Positions 1 through 7,359 of a stretch of DNA of 64,000 nt are shown piece by piece. Source of the DNA: Gemmatimonadota bacterium (GTDB taxonomy: Bacteria; Gemmatimonadota; Gemmatimonadetes; Gemmatimonadales; GWC2-71-9); NCBI GenBank assembly GCA_016713785.1, contig JADJOM010000002.1:62001-126000 (forward strand), written 5' to 3'. The translations under genes were made by a program, and so were the position numbers. The stretch's first letter is position 1. Each line of letters begins with the position of its first letter. The notes beneath the pieces are model-generated. The model ran no database searches and was not told where the DNA came from. It worked only from the letters and a program-made list of their open reading frames with translations.

Positions 1-359
1 ACGTGCTGGCCATCGAGTCCGACGGCGGGGTGTTCCGGCCCCGGGGCTTCGGCTTCAGCGGCACCGACAGCGCGCTGGCGATCGTGCGCCGGGTGGCCGC
101 CCTGCTCGAGCCGATCGACGCCGACAGCATCAGCACCCCGGGGGGCGGTGCCGACATCGCCCCGCTCATGGCCCGCGGCGTGCCGGGGATGGGTCTCGCC
201 ACCGAGGGGGAACGGTACTTCTGGTACCACCACAGCCCCGGCGACCTGGTGGACAAGCTCGACCCGGCGGACGTGGCGCGCTGCGTGGCGACGATGGCGG
301 TGATGGCCTATGTGATCGCCGACCTGCCGGAGCGGCTGCCGGCGGGGGCGGGGCGGTAG
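1..359 (+). CDS. M28-family metallopeptidase, C-terminal fragment
   Basis: This is the last ~119 codons of a gene that begins before the window; the frame is already open at the first base. The segment contains SGTDSALAIVRR, then GGGADIAPLMARGVPG, and then YHHSPGDLVDKLDP. The last is the metal-ligand histidine region typical of carboxypeptidase Q-like M28 zinc peptidases (usually YHHTxADTxDKxDP). Members are exported aminopeptidases or carboxypeptidases that trim peptides in the periplasm. The stop TAG falls inside an 8-base tandem repeat. The next gene converges on it. The missing N-terminus should carry the signal peptide and the remaining zinc ligands. Confidence 0.8.
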   Translation, partial: VLAIESDGGVFRPRGFGFSGTDSALAIVRRVAALLEPIDADSISTPGGGADIAPLMARGVPGMGLATEGERYFWYHHSPGDLVDKLDPADVARCVATMAVMAYVIADLPERLPAGAGR

Positions 360-388
360 GGCGGTAGGGCGGTAGGGCGGTAGGGCGG
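351..388. repeat. 8-bp tandem repeat (GGGCGGTA)x4.75 at gene end
   Basis: Four exact copies of GGGCGGTA occupy 351-382, followed by a partial GGGCGG. The repeat overlaps the last codon and the TAG stop of the M28 peptidase. Because 8 is not a multiple of 3 and every unit contains TAG, the array puts a stop in all three forward frames. It sits between two convergent genes. Confidence 0.85.
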
Positions 389-417
389 GTCAAGCTACAC
401 GCAAACCGCCGAACCCC

Positions 418-1803
418 CTACCGCTTCCTCCAGTACAGCCACAGCCCCAGCACCACGAACGCCAGCGCGCCCCCCACCACCTTGGCCTCGAAGGCCAGCA
501 CGCTGCCCTCCGCCGGCGGCACCATCGAGAGCCCCATCCCGAAGAGCGTGAGCCCGATCCCCGAGGCGCCGACGAACCAGCGCCGCGGGCCGCGGGCGGT
601 GGGGCTCGGCTCGGCGCCGGTGAACTTCACGTAGCTCAGGAAGAGGTACAGGAAGGGGATGAAGTAGATGAGGATCATGGTATCGAGCATGACCAGGTAG
701 GCCTTCTCGACGGTCGACCCCTTCCCCATGACGGCCACCACCAGCAGCACCGTGGCCACCCCCGCCTCCACCAGGATGGCCACGTAGGGCGTGCCCCAGC
801 GGGGGTGCACCTTGCCGAAGGCCGGCGGGAAGTAGCGATCGAGCCCGATCATGAACGCGATGCGCGCCGGCCCGATGAGCCACGCCCCCACCTGCCCCAG
901 GTTGCCGAGCACCACCGAGATCGCCGCCGCGGGCACGAGGATGCCGAGCAGCGGGCCCGCGTGCCCCACCCCCCGCTCGATGCCCTGCAGCAACCCCGAG
1001 ACGATGTTGATCTCGCCCGCCGGCACCAGGATGAGCATGGCGGCGGTGCCCACGATGTAGATGCCGGCGATGAGCGGCGCCGCCACGAGGATGGCGCGCT
1101 TGAGGGTCCGGGCCGGGTCCTTGACCTCGCCCGCCATCACGGCGCAGAGCTCGATCCCCGTGAACGCGAAGGCGATCGACGCCCACAGGCTCAGGTCGGA
1201 GAGCTTCCCCGCCCTGGGGACCAGCGCCGCCAGCGAGAAGTCGTTGGCCGGACCACGCGTGGCCAGCACATACGCCGCGAGCCCCACCAACAGCACCCCG
1301 GGCAGGTAGGCGGCCACCGCGCCGGCATTCTGCAGCCACTTGCCGGTGCCCACGCCCACGATGTTGAGCAGCGCCGCGAGCCAGAGCAGCACCAGCGTGG
1401 CGGGGAGGAGGTAACCCCACGCCGTCTGCAGCGGCACGCCCGCCTCGCCGAGGGCGTAGGTGCCGATGGTGGCGGTGGCCAGCAGCAGGCTCGGGTAGTA
1501 GAGCAGGTTGTTGACCCAGTAGCACCAGCCGCAGAGGAACCCGTGCCCCGGCCCGAAGGCGCGCTTGGTCCAGAAGTAGATGCCGCCCTCTTCCGGGAAC
1601 CGGGTGGCCAGCTCCACCGTGGCCAGACCCATCGGCACGAAGAAGAGCAGCGCGGCGCCGACCCAGAGGGTGAGCGCCCCCACCCCGTTGGCCGCCGAGG
1701 TGGCCAGCCAGCGGATGCTCAGGACCGCGACGACGTTGAAGAGGACGAGATCGCGCAGGCCGAGGCTGCGCTTGAGGTCGGGGGAGGGGGGGGCAGCGTC
1801 CAC
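418..1803 (-). CDS. APC-family amino acid permease
   Basis: A 461-residue integral membrane protein with about 12 hydrophobic segments. The N-terminal block has the APC layout: RDLVLFNVVAVLSIRWLA, then a second helix ending VELATRFPEEGGIYFW, then the CGWCYWVNNLLYYPS segment. This resembles the GadC/YjeM branch of amino acid/polyamine/organocation transporters. It lies 107 bp downstream of the CoA-transferase B subunit on the same strand, so it probably ends the gntR-CoA-transferase operon and imports the substrate of the pathway. Lysine or beta-lysine is my inference. No ATG exists near the N-terminus, so the GTG at 1803 is taken as start, without a clear Shine-Dalgarno site. Confidence 0.88.
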   Translation of the reverse strand: MDAAPPSPDLKRSLGLRDLVLFNVVAVLSIRWLATSAANGVGALTLWVGAALLFFVPMGLATVELATRFPEEGGIYFWTKRAFGPGHGFLCGWCYWVNNLLYYPSLLLATATIGTYALGEAGVPLQTAWGYLLPATLVLLWLAALLNIVGVGTGKWLQNAGAVAAYLPGVLLVGLAAYVLATRGPANDFSLAALVPRAGKLSDLSLWASIAFAFTGIELCAVMAGEVKDPARTLKRAILVAAPLIAGIYIVGTAAMLILVPAGEINIVSGLLQGIERGVGHAGPLLGILVPAAAISVVLGNLGQVGAWLIGPARIAFMIGLDRYFPPAFGKVHPRWGTPYVAILVEAGVATVLLVVAVMGKGSTVEKAYLVMLDTMILIYFIPFLYLFLSYVKFTGAEPSPTARGPRRWFVGASGIGLTLFGMGLSMVPPAEGSVLAFEAKVVGGALAFVVLGLWLYWRKR

Positions 1804-1910
1804 GGAGGTCTCGGAAGAAGGGGGAGGGGACCCGAGGGCTCGACCCTCAGCCGGCGGTCGATGGCCGGGAACGCGACCACGGAGACACGGCGCTGCTCCC
1901 CCGCAGCGGA

Positions 1911-2678
1911 TCAGCCAAGGAACAGCTTCCTGGGATCGAGGACCTCGCGCAGGAGCCGCAGCTCCAGGGCGGTGGGCGGCGCCACCAGCGGGAGCGTGGC
2001 GCGCACCTGGAGCGGCCAGCCGACGTTGGCCTTCACGTCCTCCACCGTGACCCCCGGGTAGATGGCGGTGAGCACCATCTCGCCGGTGACGGGGTCATTC
2101 TCGAGGATCCCCTTGTCGGTGATCACCTTCACCGGGCCGGCGCCGGGCATCCCCAGCTCCTGGCGGGTCCTGCCCTTGCAGCGCTGGCCCGGGCTGGTCA
2201 GGAAGTCGAGCTCCGCCGGGAAGGCGCGGGGGTTGAGCCGGCTGATGATCAGCACCCGCTGGGCGTGCACCGCAATCTCCGCGGCGCCGCCGGAGCCGGG
2301 GAGCCGGACCTTGGGCTTGTCGTAGCCGCCGATGACGGTGGTGTTGATGTTGCCGAAGCGGTCCACCTGCGCGCCGCCCAGGAAGCCCACCTCGATCTTG
2401 CCGTTCTGCAGGAAGAGCTGGAAGACGTCGGCCATGGAGCAGACCATGAGCGAGCCGGTCACCAGCGAGGGGTCGCCGATCGAGACGGGGAGCCGCTCCG
2501 GCACCGCGCCCACCGCGCCCGACTCGTAGATCAGCACCAGGTCCGGCGCCTGCAGCGCGCGGGCCAGGTTGCAGGCCAGGTTGGGGAGCCCGATCCCCAC
2601 GAAGGTCACCTCGCCGTCCTGGAGCTCCCGGGCGGCGACCGCGGCCATCATCTCCGACGGCGTGTACTCAGAAGCCAT
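1911..2678 (-). CDS. CoA-transferase subunit B (CatJ-like, 3-oxoadipate CoA-transferase type)
   Basis: A 255-residue class I CoA-transferase beta subunit. Family features are VGIGLPNLACNLAR, then LIYESGAVGAVP, whose glutamate is the residue that forms the acyl-glutamyl/CoA thioester in this family, and then FLGGAQVDRFGNINTTVIG. The overall pattern matches my memory of CatJ, the beta subunit of bacterial 3-oxoadipate CoA-transferase, better than the AtoA/ScoB type. The role would be moving CoA from succinyl-CoA to a 3-oxo acid. The start codon overlaps the A-subunit stop by 11 bp, which indicates translational coupling. The exact acid is not proven by sequence; the glutaconate family is the alternative. 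Confidence 0.85.
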   Translation of the reverse strand: MASEYTPSEMMAAVAARELQDGEVTFVGIGLPNLACNLARALQAPDLVLIYESGAVGAVPERLPVSIGDPSLVTGSLMVCSMADVFQLFLQNGKIEVGFLGGAQVDRFGNINTTVIGGYDKPKVRLPGSGGAAEIAVHAQRVLIISRLNPRAFPAELDFLTSPGQRCKGRTRQELGMPGAGPVKVITDKGILENDPVTGEMVLTAIYPGVTVEDVKANVGWPLQVRATLPLVAPPTALELRLLREVLDPRKLFLG

Positions 2679-3573
2679 AGTTCACGCCCTCGCAGTAGTG
2701 GTCCTTGGCGGTGAGCCGGGACCGCAGCTCCGGCTGGCGGGCCATGTACTCGGCGCGGTCCTTCACGCCGTGCACCCACTGGTCGAGGTAGCCCTGCAGC
2801 TTCGCGGGGTCGCGGGAGATGTCCTCCCAGGCCACGTAGAAGTCGTTGTCCCGGTCGTAGTAGCCCTGGGCGTAGCTCGGGTGGCAGCCCCAGGGCTCCA
2901 CCACGACCGCGTCGACGATCATGCCGGGGATCAGGGTGCGGTTGGGATCGGCGCGGATCACCGACTCATCCACCAGCTCCTCCACGACCACGATCACGCG
3001 CTCGGAGGCGAAGGCCGCCTCCTTCTGTACGCCGAGCAGCCCCCAGACCTGGGCGTTGCCGTTGGCGTCGGCCCGCTGGGCGTGGATCACGGTGACGTCG
3101 GGGTTGAGGGCGGGGACGGTGGCCAGCACCTCGCCGGTGTAGGGGCAGGTCACGGTGCGGATGCGCGGGTTCACCACCGGGAGGTCGGTGCCCATGTAGT
3201 TGCGCATGGTCCAGAAGGGGAGCCGCGCCGCGCCCGCCGACATCCGCGCCACCATGCCGAAGTGGCTGTACTCCTCGATCTCGAGCGCCGGGGTGCCCTT
3301 CTCGATCGCGCGGCGGAAGGCGTGCAGCGAGCCGGCGCCGGGATTCCCCGCCCAGGAGAAGACCAGCTTCCGGGCGCAGCCGGCGGCGATGAGCTGGTCG
3401 TAGATCAGGTCGGGGGTGAGCCGGGCGATGGTGAGGTCCTTCCGCCGCTGGCGGATGATCTCGTGCCCGGCGGCGAAGCAGATGAGGTGGGTGAAGCCCT
3501 CGATCACCACCGTGTCGCCGTCGCGCACCTGGGCGGCGATGGCGTCGTGCATGGATACGACCTTCGAATGCAT
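2668..3573 (-). CDS. CoA-transferase subunit A (CatI-like, 3-oxoadipate CoA-transferase type)
   Basis: A 301-residue alpha subunit of a two-gene CoA-transferase. Near the N-terminus it shows EGFTHLICFAAGHEIIRQ, then LTPDLIYDQLIAAGCARKL, then FSWAGNPGAGSLHAFR. The GNPGxGS stretch is the nucleotide/CoA-binding signature, and the run resembles CatI of aromatic-degrading pseudomonads as I remember it. The C-terminal HPSYAQGYYDRDNDFY is also family-typical. It follows the gntR-type regulator by only 6 bp and overlaps subunit B by 11 bp, so the three are one transcription unit. Next to an aminomutase, two transaminases and a dehydrogenase, it would complete a route ending in 3-oxoadipyl-CoA (inference). 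Confidence 0.86.
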   Translation of the reverse strand: MHSKVVSMHDAIAAQVRDGDTVVIEGFTHLICFAAGHEIIRQRRKDLTIARLTPDLIYDQLIAAGCARKLVFSWAGNPGAGSLHAFRRAIEKGTPALEIEEYSHFGMVARMSAGAARLPFWTMRNYMGTDLPVVNPRIRTVTCPYTGEVLATVPALNPDVTVIHAQRADANGNAQVWGLLGVQKEAAFASERVIVVVEELVDESVIRADPNRTLIPGMIVDAVVVEPWGCHPSYAQGYYDRDNDFYVAWEDISRDPAKLQGYLDQWVHGVKDRAEYMARQPELRSRLTAKDHYCEGVNYGF

Positions 3574-3579
3574 GGCTGC

Positions 3580-4284
3580 CTAGTCTCCCGATCCGGATGC
3601 CGTTGGCGCCGCCTGTTCCCGCTCCACCGCCTCGACCAGCAGGTCCGCCGCCCCGGCCAGGTGCGCGGCCAGCAGCGCCCCGGCGCGCTCGCCGTCGCGG
3701 GCCCGCAGCGCGGCGAGGATCTCGCGATGCTCCCGCTCGAACCGGGCCCGGTGGGTGAGCATCAGGCCGTGGATGAGCCAGTAGCGATCGACCCGGCGCA
3801 GCACGCCGTCGATCAGCTCCTGCATCCGGGGCCGGTCCTCGAGGCCGTAGATGCGCTGGTGAAAGTCGACGTCGTGCGACCCCCACGCGGCGCCGTCCCC
3901 GGCCGCCTCCGCCGCCCCGAGGACCTGCGCGGCCTGGTCCAGCTGCGCGGGCGTGAGCAGCGGCGCCGCCCGGCGCACGGCGGCGGTTTCGAGGATGCCG
4001 CGGATCTCGTAGAGCTCGCGGATCTCGGCCGGGGTGAGCGCGCTGACCGTGGCACCGCGGTTGGGCTGGTAGGTCACCAGCCCCTCGGACTGCAGCTGCC
4101 GCAACGCCTCGCGCACCGGGATGTGGCTCACCTCAAGTTGCGCCGCGATCTCGTCCTGCGGGAGGGCCTCGTTGGCCCGGAGGTGGCCGCTGGTGATCGC
4201 CTCGCGCAGCACCTCGGCCACCAGCTCGTGCGTGGCGAGCTTGCGGCGACGGGGCAGGCGGGCGAGGAGCTGGTCGAGGTGCAC
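3580..4284 (-). CDS. GntR-family transcriptional regulator with FCD domain
   Basis: A 234-residue regulator. Residues ~15-75 form the winged helix: an LREAITSGHLRANEALPQ block, then EIAAQLEVSHIPVREALRQL, then GLVTYQPNRGATV. The C-terminal half is an alpha-helical FCD effector domain (EIRELYEIRGILE, then HDVDFHQRIYG with the metal/effector histidine). A longer reading to 4392 is open, but its extra 36 residues are low-complexity and run through the promoter, so the GTG at 4284 is preferred. It heads the CoA-transferase/permease operon and is divergent from kamA, so it most likely represses both units and responds to lysine or a downstream acid. Confidence 0.88.
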   Translation of the reverse strand: MHLDQLLARLPRRRKLATHELVAEVLREAITSGHLRANEALPQDEIAAQLEVSHIPVREALRQLQSEGLVTYQPNRGATVSALTPAEIRELYEIRGILETAAVRRAAPLLTPAQLDQAAQVLGAAEAAGDGAAWGSHDVDFHQRIYGLEDRPRMQELIDGVLRRVDRYWLIHGLMLTHRARFEREHREILAALRARDGERAGALLAAHLAGAADLLVEAVEREQAAPTASGSGD

Positions 4285-4304
4285 GCGGCGGCGTCCGGAG
4301 GACG

Positions 4305-4325
4305 GGAAACGGGGAGCGGGAGCCG
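4305..4325. repeat. Short heptameric purine repeat upstream of gntR
   Basis: Three degenerate heptamers GGAAACG, GGGAGCG and GGAGCCG stand directly upstream of the chosen gntR start. They belong to the same GGAANNG family that fills the other gaps of this cluster. Here only the purine arm is present, so no hairpin forms. Confidence 0.5.
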
Positions 4326-4355
4326 GGGGGCCGATTCCCTGCCAGTTGCGGAAAG

Positions 4356-4368
4356 ATATATTATATAT
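4356..4368. promoter_or_regulatory. AT-rich palindrome, candidate GntR/FCD operator
   Basis: ATATAT-T-ATATAT is a perfect odd palindrome in an otherwise GC-rich chromosome, between the divergent gntR-type gene and kamA. On the minus strand a perfect TATAAT hexamer (4360-4365) lies inside it, with TTGACT upstream (4380-4385) at a short 14-base spacing. On the plus strand TTGCGG (4346-4351) and TATCCT (4369-4374) are 17 bases apart. A repressor bound here would block both promoters. FCD-type GntR regulators commonly use short AT-rich palindromes; the assignment is inference. Confidence 0.55.
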
Positions 4369-4394
4369 TATCCTCCCAAAGTCAAGCAGCACAA

Positions 4395-4408
4395 CGTATT
4401 AATATACG
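4395..4408. promoter_or_regulatory. CGTAT-N4-ATACG inverted repeat before kamA
   Basis: Perfect 5-bp arms CGTAT and ATACG around TAAT lie three bases before the kamA Shine-Dalgarno sequence GAGGTG (4411-4416). The site lies downstream of the likely kamA promoter, a position suited to a second operator or a roadblock. It could also be a short 5'-UTR hairpin. Confidence 0.45.
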
Positions 4409-4419
4409 CCGAGGTGCCC

Positions 4420-5811
4420 ATGTCCGAGACCCGCGAACCGATGAAGGCCGGCCAGCCCATCCCGTATCCGCCGCGTCGCGAGTACGTGGAGCCGGACTGG
4501 ACCCGCATCCCCGGCTACCGGGGGGTGCGCCGGGAGGACTGGGAGAGCGCCACCTGGCAGCGCAAGCACACGGTGAAGAACCTGCGCGAGCTCAAGGACG
4601 CGCTGGGCGCGCTGCTGCCCGATGACCTGGCGCAGAGCATCGCCACGGATATGGAGCAGCGGGCCACCATGTCCATGCTGATCCCGCCGCAGATGCTCAA
4701 CACCATGAACGTGGCGGACCTGTGGGCCGACCCGGTGCGCCGCTACATGGCGCCGGCGCTGGCCGACCGGCTCACCGAGTGGGCCAACCATCCCAAGGCC
4801 TCGCGCGACAGCCTGCACGAGCACGACATGTGGGTGGCGGAGGGGCTGACCCACCGCTATCCCACCAAGGTGCTGGCGGAGCTGCTGGCCACCTGCCCGC
4901 AGTACTGCGGGCACTGCACCCGCATGGACCTGGTGGGCAACGACGTCCCCCAGGTGGAGAAGCTCAAGTTCGTCACCCCGCAGAAGGACCGGCACCAGCA
5001 GATGCTGGACTACCTGCGGAAGACGCCGAGCGTGCGGGACGTCGTGGTGTCGGGGGGCGACATCGCCAACCTGCACATCACCCAGCTCGAGCCGTTCGTC
5101 TCGGCGCTGCTCGACATCGAGAACATCCGCGACATCCGCCTGGCCTCGAAGGGGCTGGTGGGGCTGCCGCAGCACTACCTGCAGGACAGCGTGCTCGCGG
5201 GGCTGGAGCGCCTGGCCAGGAAGGCCTTCGACCGGGGCGTGGACCTGGCGCTGCACACCCACGCCAACAACGCCCAGCAGGTGACGCCGCTGGTGGGCCG
5301 GGCCACCAAGAAGCTGCTGGAGATCGGCTTCCGTGACGTGCGCAACCAGGGCGTGCTGCTCCGGGGGGTCAACGCCACCACCCAGGACCTGCTCGACCTC
5401 TGCTTCATGCTGCTCGATCACGCCAAGATCATGCCCTACTACTTCTACATGTGCGACATGATCCCCAACAGCGAGCACTGGCGGGTGGCGGTGTGGGAGG
5501 CCCAGCGGCTGCAGCACGACATGATGGGCTACCTGCCCGGCTTCGCTACGCCGCGCATCGTGTGCGACGTGCCCTTCGTCGGCAAGCGCTGGGTGCACCA
5601 GCTGGCCGGCTACGACCGCGACAAGGGCATCAGCTACTGGACCAAGAACTACCTCACCAGCATCGAGTGGGGCAACCACGCGGCGCTGTCCCAGCAGTAC
5701 GAGTACTACGACCCGATCCATACCCTGCCCGAGTCGGGGCAGGCCTGGTGGCGGGCGCACCAGGCCGAGCAGGCCCGGCGCCACGACGCCACGCACGCGG
5801 TGCACGCCTAA
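4420..5811 (+). CDS. kamA: Lysine 2,3-aminomutase-type radical SAM enzyme
   Basis: A 463-residue radical SAM, PLP-dependent aminomutase of the KamA family, which moves the alpha-amino group of L-lysine to C3 to give beta-lysine. The [4Fe-4S] ligands are C159, C163 and C166 in CPQYCGHC, followed by HCTRMDLVG. Two aspartates, D346 (in YMCDMIPNSEHW) and D383 (in IVCDVPFVGKRW), are 37 residues apart. That equals the spacing of D293 and D330, which hold the epsilon-amino group in clostridial KamA, and it argues for lysine rather than glutamate as substrate. The loop after the second aspartate differs from the clostridial GGGGK form. The start ATG has GAGGTG at 4411; a long open frame upstream is a shadow. 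A class III transaminase follows on the same strand. Confidence 0.9.
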   Translation: MSETREPMKAGQPIPYPPRREYVEPDWTRIPGYRGVRREDWESATWQRKHTVKNLRELKDALGALLPDDLAQSIATDMEQRATMSMLIPPQMLNTMNVADLWADPVRRYMAPALADRLTEWANHPKASRDSLHEHDMWVAEGLTHRYPTKVLAELLATCPQYCGHCTRMDLVGNDVPQVEKLKFVTPQKDRHQQMLDYLRKTPSVRDVVVSGGDIANLHITQLEPFVSALLDIENIRDIRLASKGLVGLPQHYLQDSVLAGLERLARKAFDRGVDLALHTHANNAQQVTPLVGRATKKLLEIGFRDVRNQGVLLRGVNATTQDLLDLCFMLLDHAKIMPYYFYMCDMIPNSEHWRVAVWEAQRLQHDMMGYLPGFATPRIVCDVPFVGKRWVHQLAGYDRDKGISYWTKNYLTSIEWGNHAALSQQYEYYDPIHTLPESGQAWWRAHQAEQARRHDATHAVHA

Positions 5812-5817
5812 CCGCCG

Positions 5818-5933
5818 GGAAGCGGGAAGCGGGAAGCGGACCGACGCCGTCATCCCTTGCCTCCGTCCCCCGTTTCCCGTTTCCCGTTTCCCGTTTCCCG
5901 TTTCCCTTTTCCCTTTTCCCTTTTCCCTTTTCC
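5818..5933. repeat. Inverted heptamer array (GGAAGCG)x3 ... (CGTTTCC)x5(CTTTTCC)x4
   Basis: After the kamA stop come three exact GGAAGCG heptamers (5818-5838) and a 32-base spacer. Then nine contiguous heptamers follow: five CGTTTCC (5871-5905) and four CTTTTCC (5906-5933). The arms are complementary, so a long purine/pyrimidine hairpin can form between kamA and the transaminase. The array ends 20 bases before the next ATG, just upstream of its Shine-Dalgarno site, so it may tune expression within the operon. Confidence 0.85.
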
Positions 5934-5953
5934 AGCAGTCCGAAGGTGACGCC

Positions 5954-7261
5954 ATGACCCAGCGTGACTACCCCCGGATCCTCACCCCGCCGCCGGGCCC
6001 CAAGGGCAAGGCGATCATCGACCGCGACGCGGCCTGGACCTCGACCTCCTACATCAAGGAGTATCCGCTGGTCATCGGCGGCGGCCAGGGCGCCATGGTC
6101 GAGGACGTGGACGGGAACCGCTACATCGACTACATGGCGGGCATCGCGGTGTCGGCCACGGGGTACAACCACCCCGCGGTGGTACACGCCATCAAGGCCC
6201 AGGCCGACAGGTTCCTGCACATCTGCGGCACCGACTTCTACTTCGAGGGCTTTGCCCGGCTGGCCGAGCGGCTGGCGCGGCTGGCCCCCGGCACCAGCCG
6301 CAAGCGGACCTTCCTGTCCAACTCGGGCACCGAGGCCATCGAGGGCGCCATCAAGCTGGCACGCTACCACACCCGGCGGCCGGCGCTGGTCTCGTTCCAG
6401 GGGTCGTTCCACGGCCGCAGCTACGGCGCGCTCAGCCTGACCTCCAGCAAGGCCCGCCAGCACAAGCACTTCGGCCCGATGCTGCCGGAGGTCTACCACG
6501 TGCCCTACGCCAACCCGTACCGCTCCGCGGACCCGATCGATCACTCCCTCTCCGCGCTGCACGACCTCTTCACCCGGCAGGTGGACCCGACCGACGTGGC
6601 CGCCATCTTCGTGGAGCCGATCCAGGGCGAGGGCGGTTACGTGATCCCGCCGCTGGGCTTCCTGCAGGCGCTGCGCGAGCTGTGTGACCAGCACGGCATC
6701 CTGCTCGTGGCCGACGAGGTGCAGAGCGGCGTGGGCCGGACCGGGAAGATGTGGGCCTGTGACTGGGAGGGCGTCGAGCCGGACATCCTGGTGAGCGCCA
6801 AGGGGCTGGGGAGCGGCATGCCGATCGGCGCGTTCGTGGCCCGGGAGTCAGTCATGACCTGGGAGCCCGGGGCACACGGCTCCACCTACGGCGGCAGCCC
6901 CACGGCGGTCGCCGCGGCGCTCGCCACCCTCGAGATCGTCGAAGGGATGCTGCCCCACGTGCAGGAGATGGGGGCCCGGATGCTGGCGCACGGCCAGCGG
7001 CTGCAGGAGACCTACGCCGTGATCGGCGACGTGCGCGGCCGCGGCCTGATGATGGGCGTGGAGTTCGTGAAGGACCGGGTCACCAAGGAGCCCTACCACG
7101 AGATCATCGACCGCATCACCGAGCGCGCCTTCCACAAGGGGCTGCTGCTTCTGGGCTGCGGCAAGAGCACCTTCCGGCTGGCCCCGCCGCTGGTGCTCGA
7201 TGCCTACGACGTGGATACCGGGATGGGGATCCTCGAGGCGTGCCTGAAGGAAGAGGACTGA
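5954..7261 (+). CDS. Class III PLP aminotransferase (GabT/acetylornithine family)
   Basis: A 435-residue fold-type I class III aminotransferase. Visible features are GNRYIDYMAGIAVSATGYNHP near the N-terminus, FLSNSGTEAIEGAIKLAR (phosphate-binding region), then EPIQGEGGY and LLVADEVQSGVGRTG (the PLP-ring aspartate). The Schiff-base lysine follows in ILVSAKGLGSGMPIGAF. The N-terminus (PPGPKGKAIIDRD) resembles the archaeal 'acetylornithine aminotransferase family' group, which includes omega-transaminases and amino-acid racemases, so racemase activity is possible. Downstream of kamA, the best guess is removal of the terminal amine of beta-lysine. GAAGGTG precedes the ATG. Confidence 0.87.
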   Translation: MTQRDYPRILTPPPGPKGKAIIDRDAAWTSTSYIKEYPLVIGGGQGAMVEDVDGNRYIDYMAGIAVSATGYNHPAVVHAIKAQADRFLHICGTDFYFEGFARLAERLARLAPGTSRKRTFLSNSGTEAIEGAIKLARYHTRRPALVSFQGSFHGRSYGALSLTSSKARQHKHFGPMLPEVYHVPYANPYRSADPIDHSLSALHDLFTRQVDPTDVAAIFVEPIQGEGGYVIPPLGFLQALRELCDQHGILLVADEVQSGVGRTGKMWACDWEGVEPDILVSAKGLGSGMPIGAFVARESVMTWEPGAHGSTYGGSPTAVAAALATLEIVEGMLPHVQEMGARMLAHGQRLQETYAVIGDVRGRGLMMGVEFVKDRVTKEPYHEIIDRITERAFHKGLLLLGCGKSTFRLAPPLVLDAYDVDTGMGILEACLKEED

Positions 7262-7270
7262 GAACCGCCG

Positions 7271-7334
7271 GGAAGCGGGAAAAGGGAAGGGGGAAGGCGA
7301 GATGAGCGCTCCTCGCCTTCCCCCTTCCCTTTTC
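7271..7334. terminator. Perfect 23-bp purine/pyrimidine hairpin between convergent genes
   Basis: A 23-base purine-rich arm (7279-7301) is exactly complementary to 7312-7334, with a 10-base loop that contains GAGCGCTC. The left arm reads as GGAANNG heptamers from 7271. It sits between the rightward transaminase and the leftward aldehyde dehydrogenase, so it likely serves as a bidirectional terminator, although there is no long U-tract. Confidence 0.75.
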
Positions 7335-7359
7335 ACAGTTCCCTGCCCCTGCGCCGGTC

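Noticed and set aside
2569..4419. Long open frame continuing upstream of kamA in the same frame
   Set aside because: It runs antisense to the CoA-transferase and GntR genes, has shadow-type composition, and a clear Shine-Dalgarno plus ATG starts kamA at 4420.
5871..5933. Regular 7-bp repeats considered as a CRISPR-like array
   Set aside because: Units are contiguous without spacers and far too short for CRISPR repeats; no cas gene is present.
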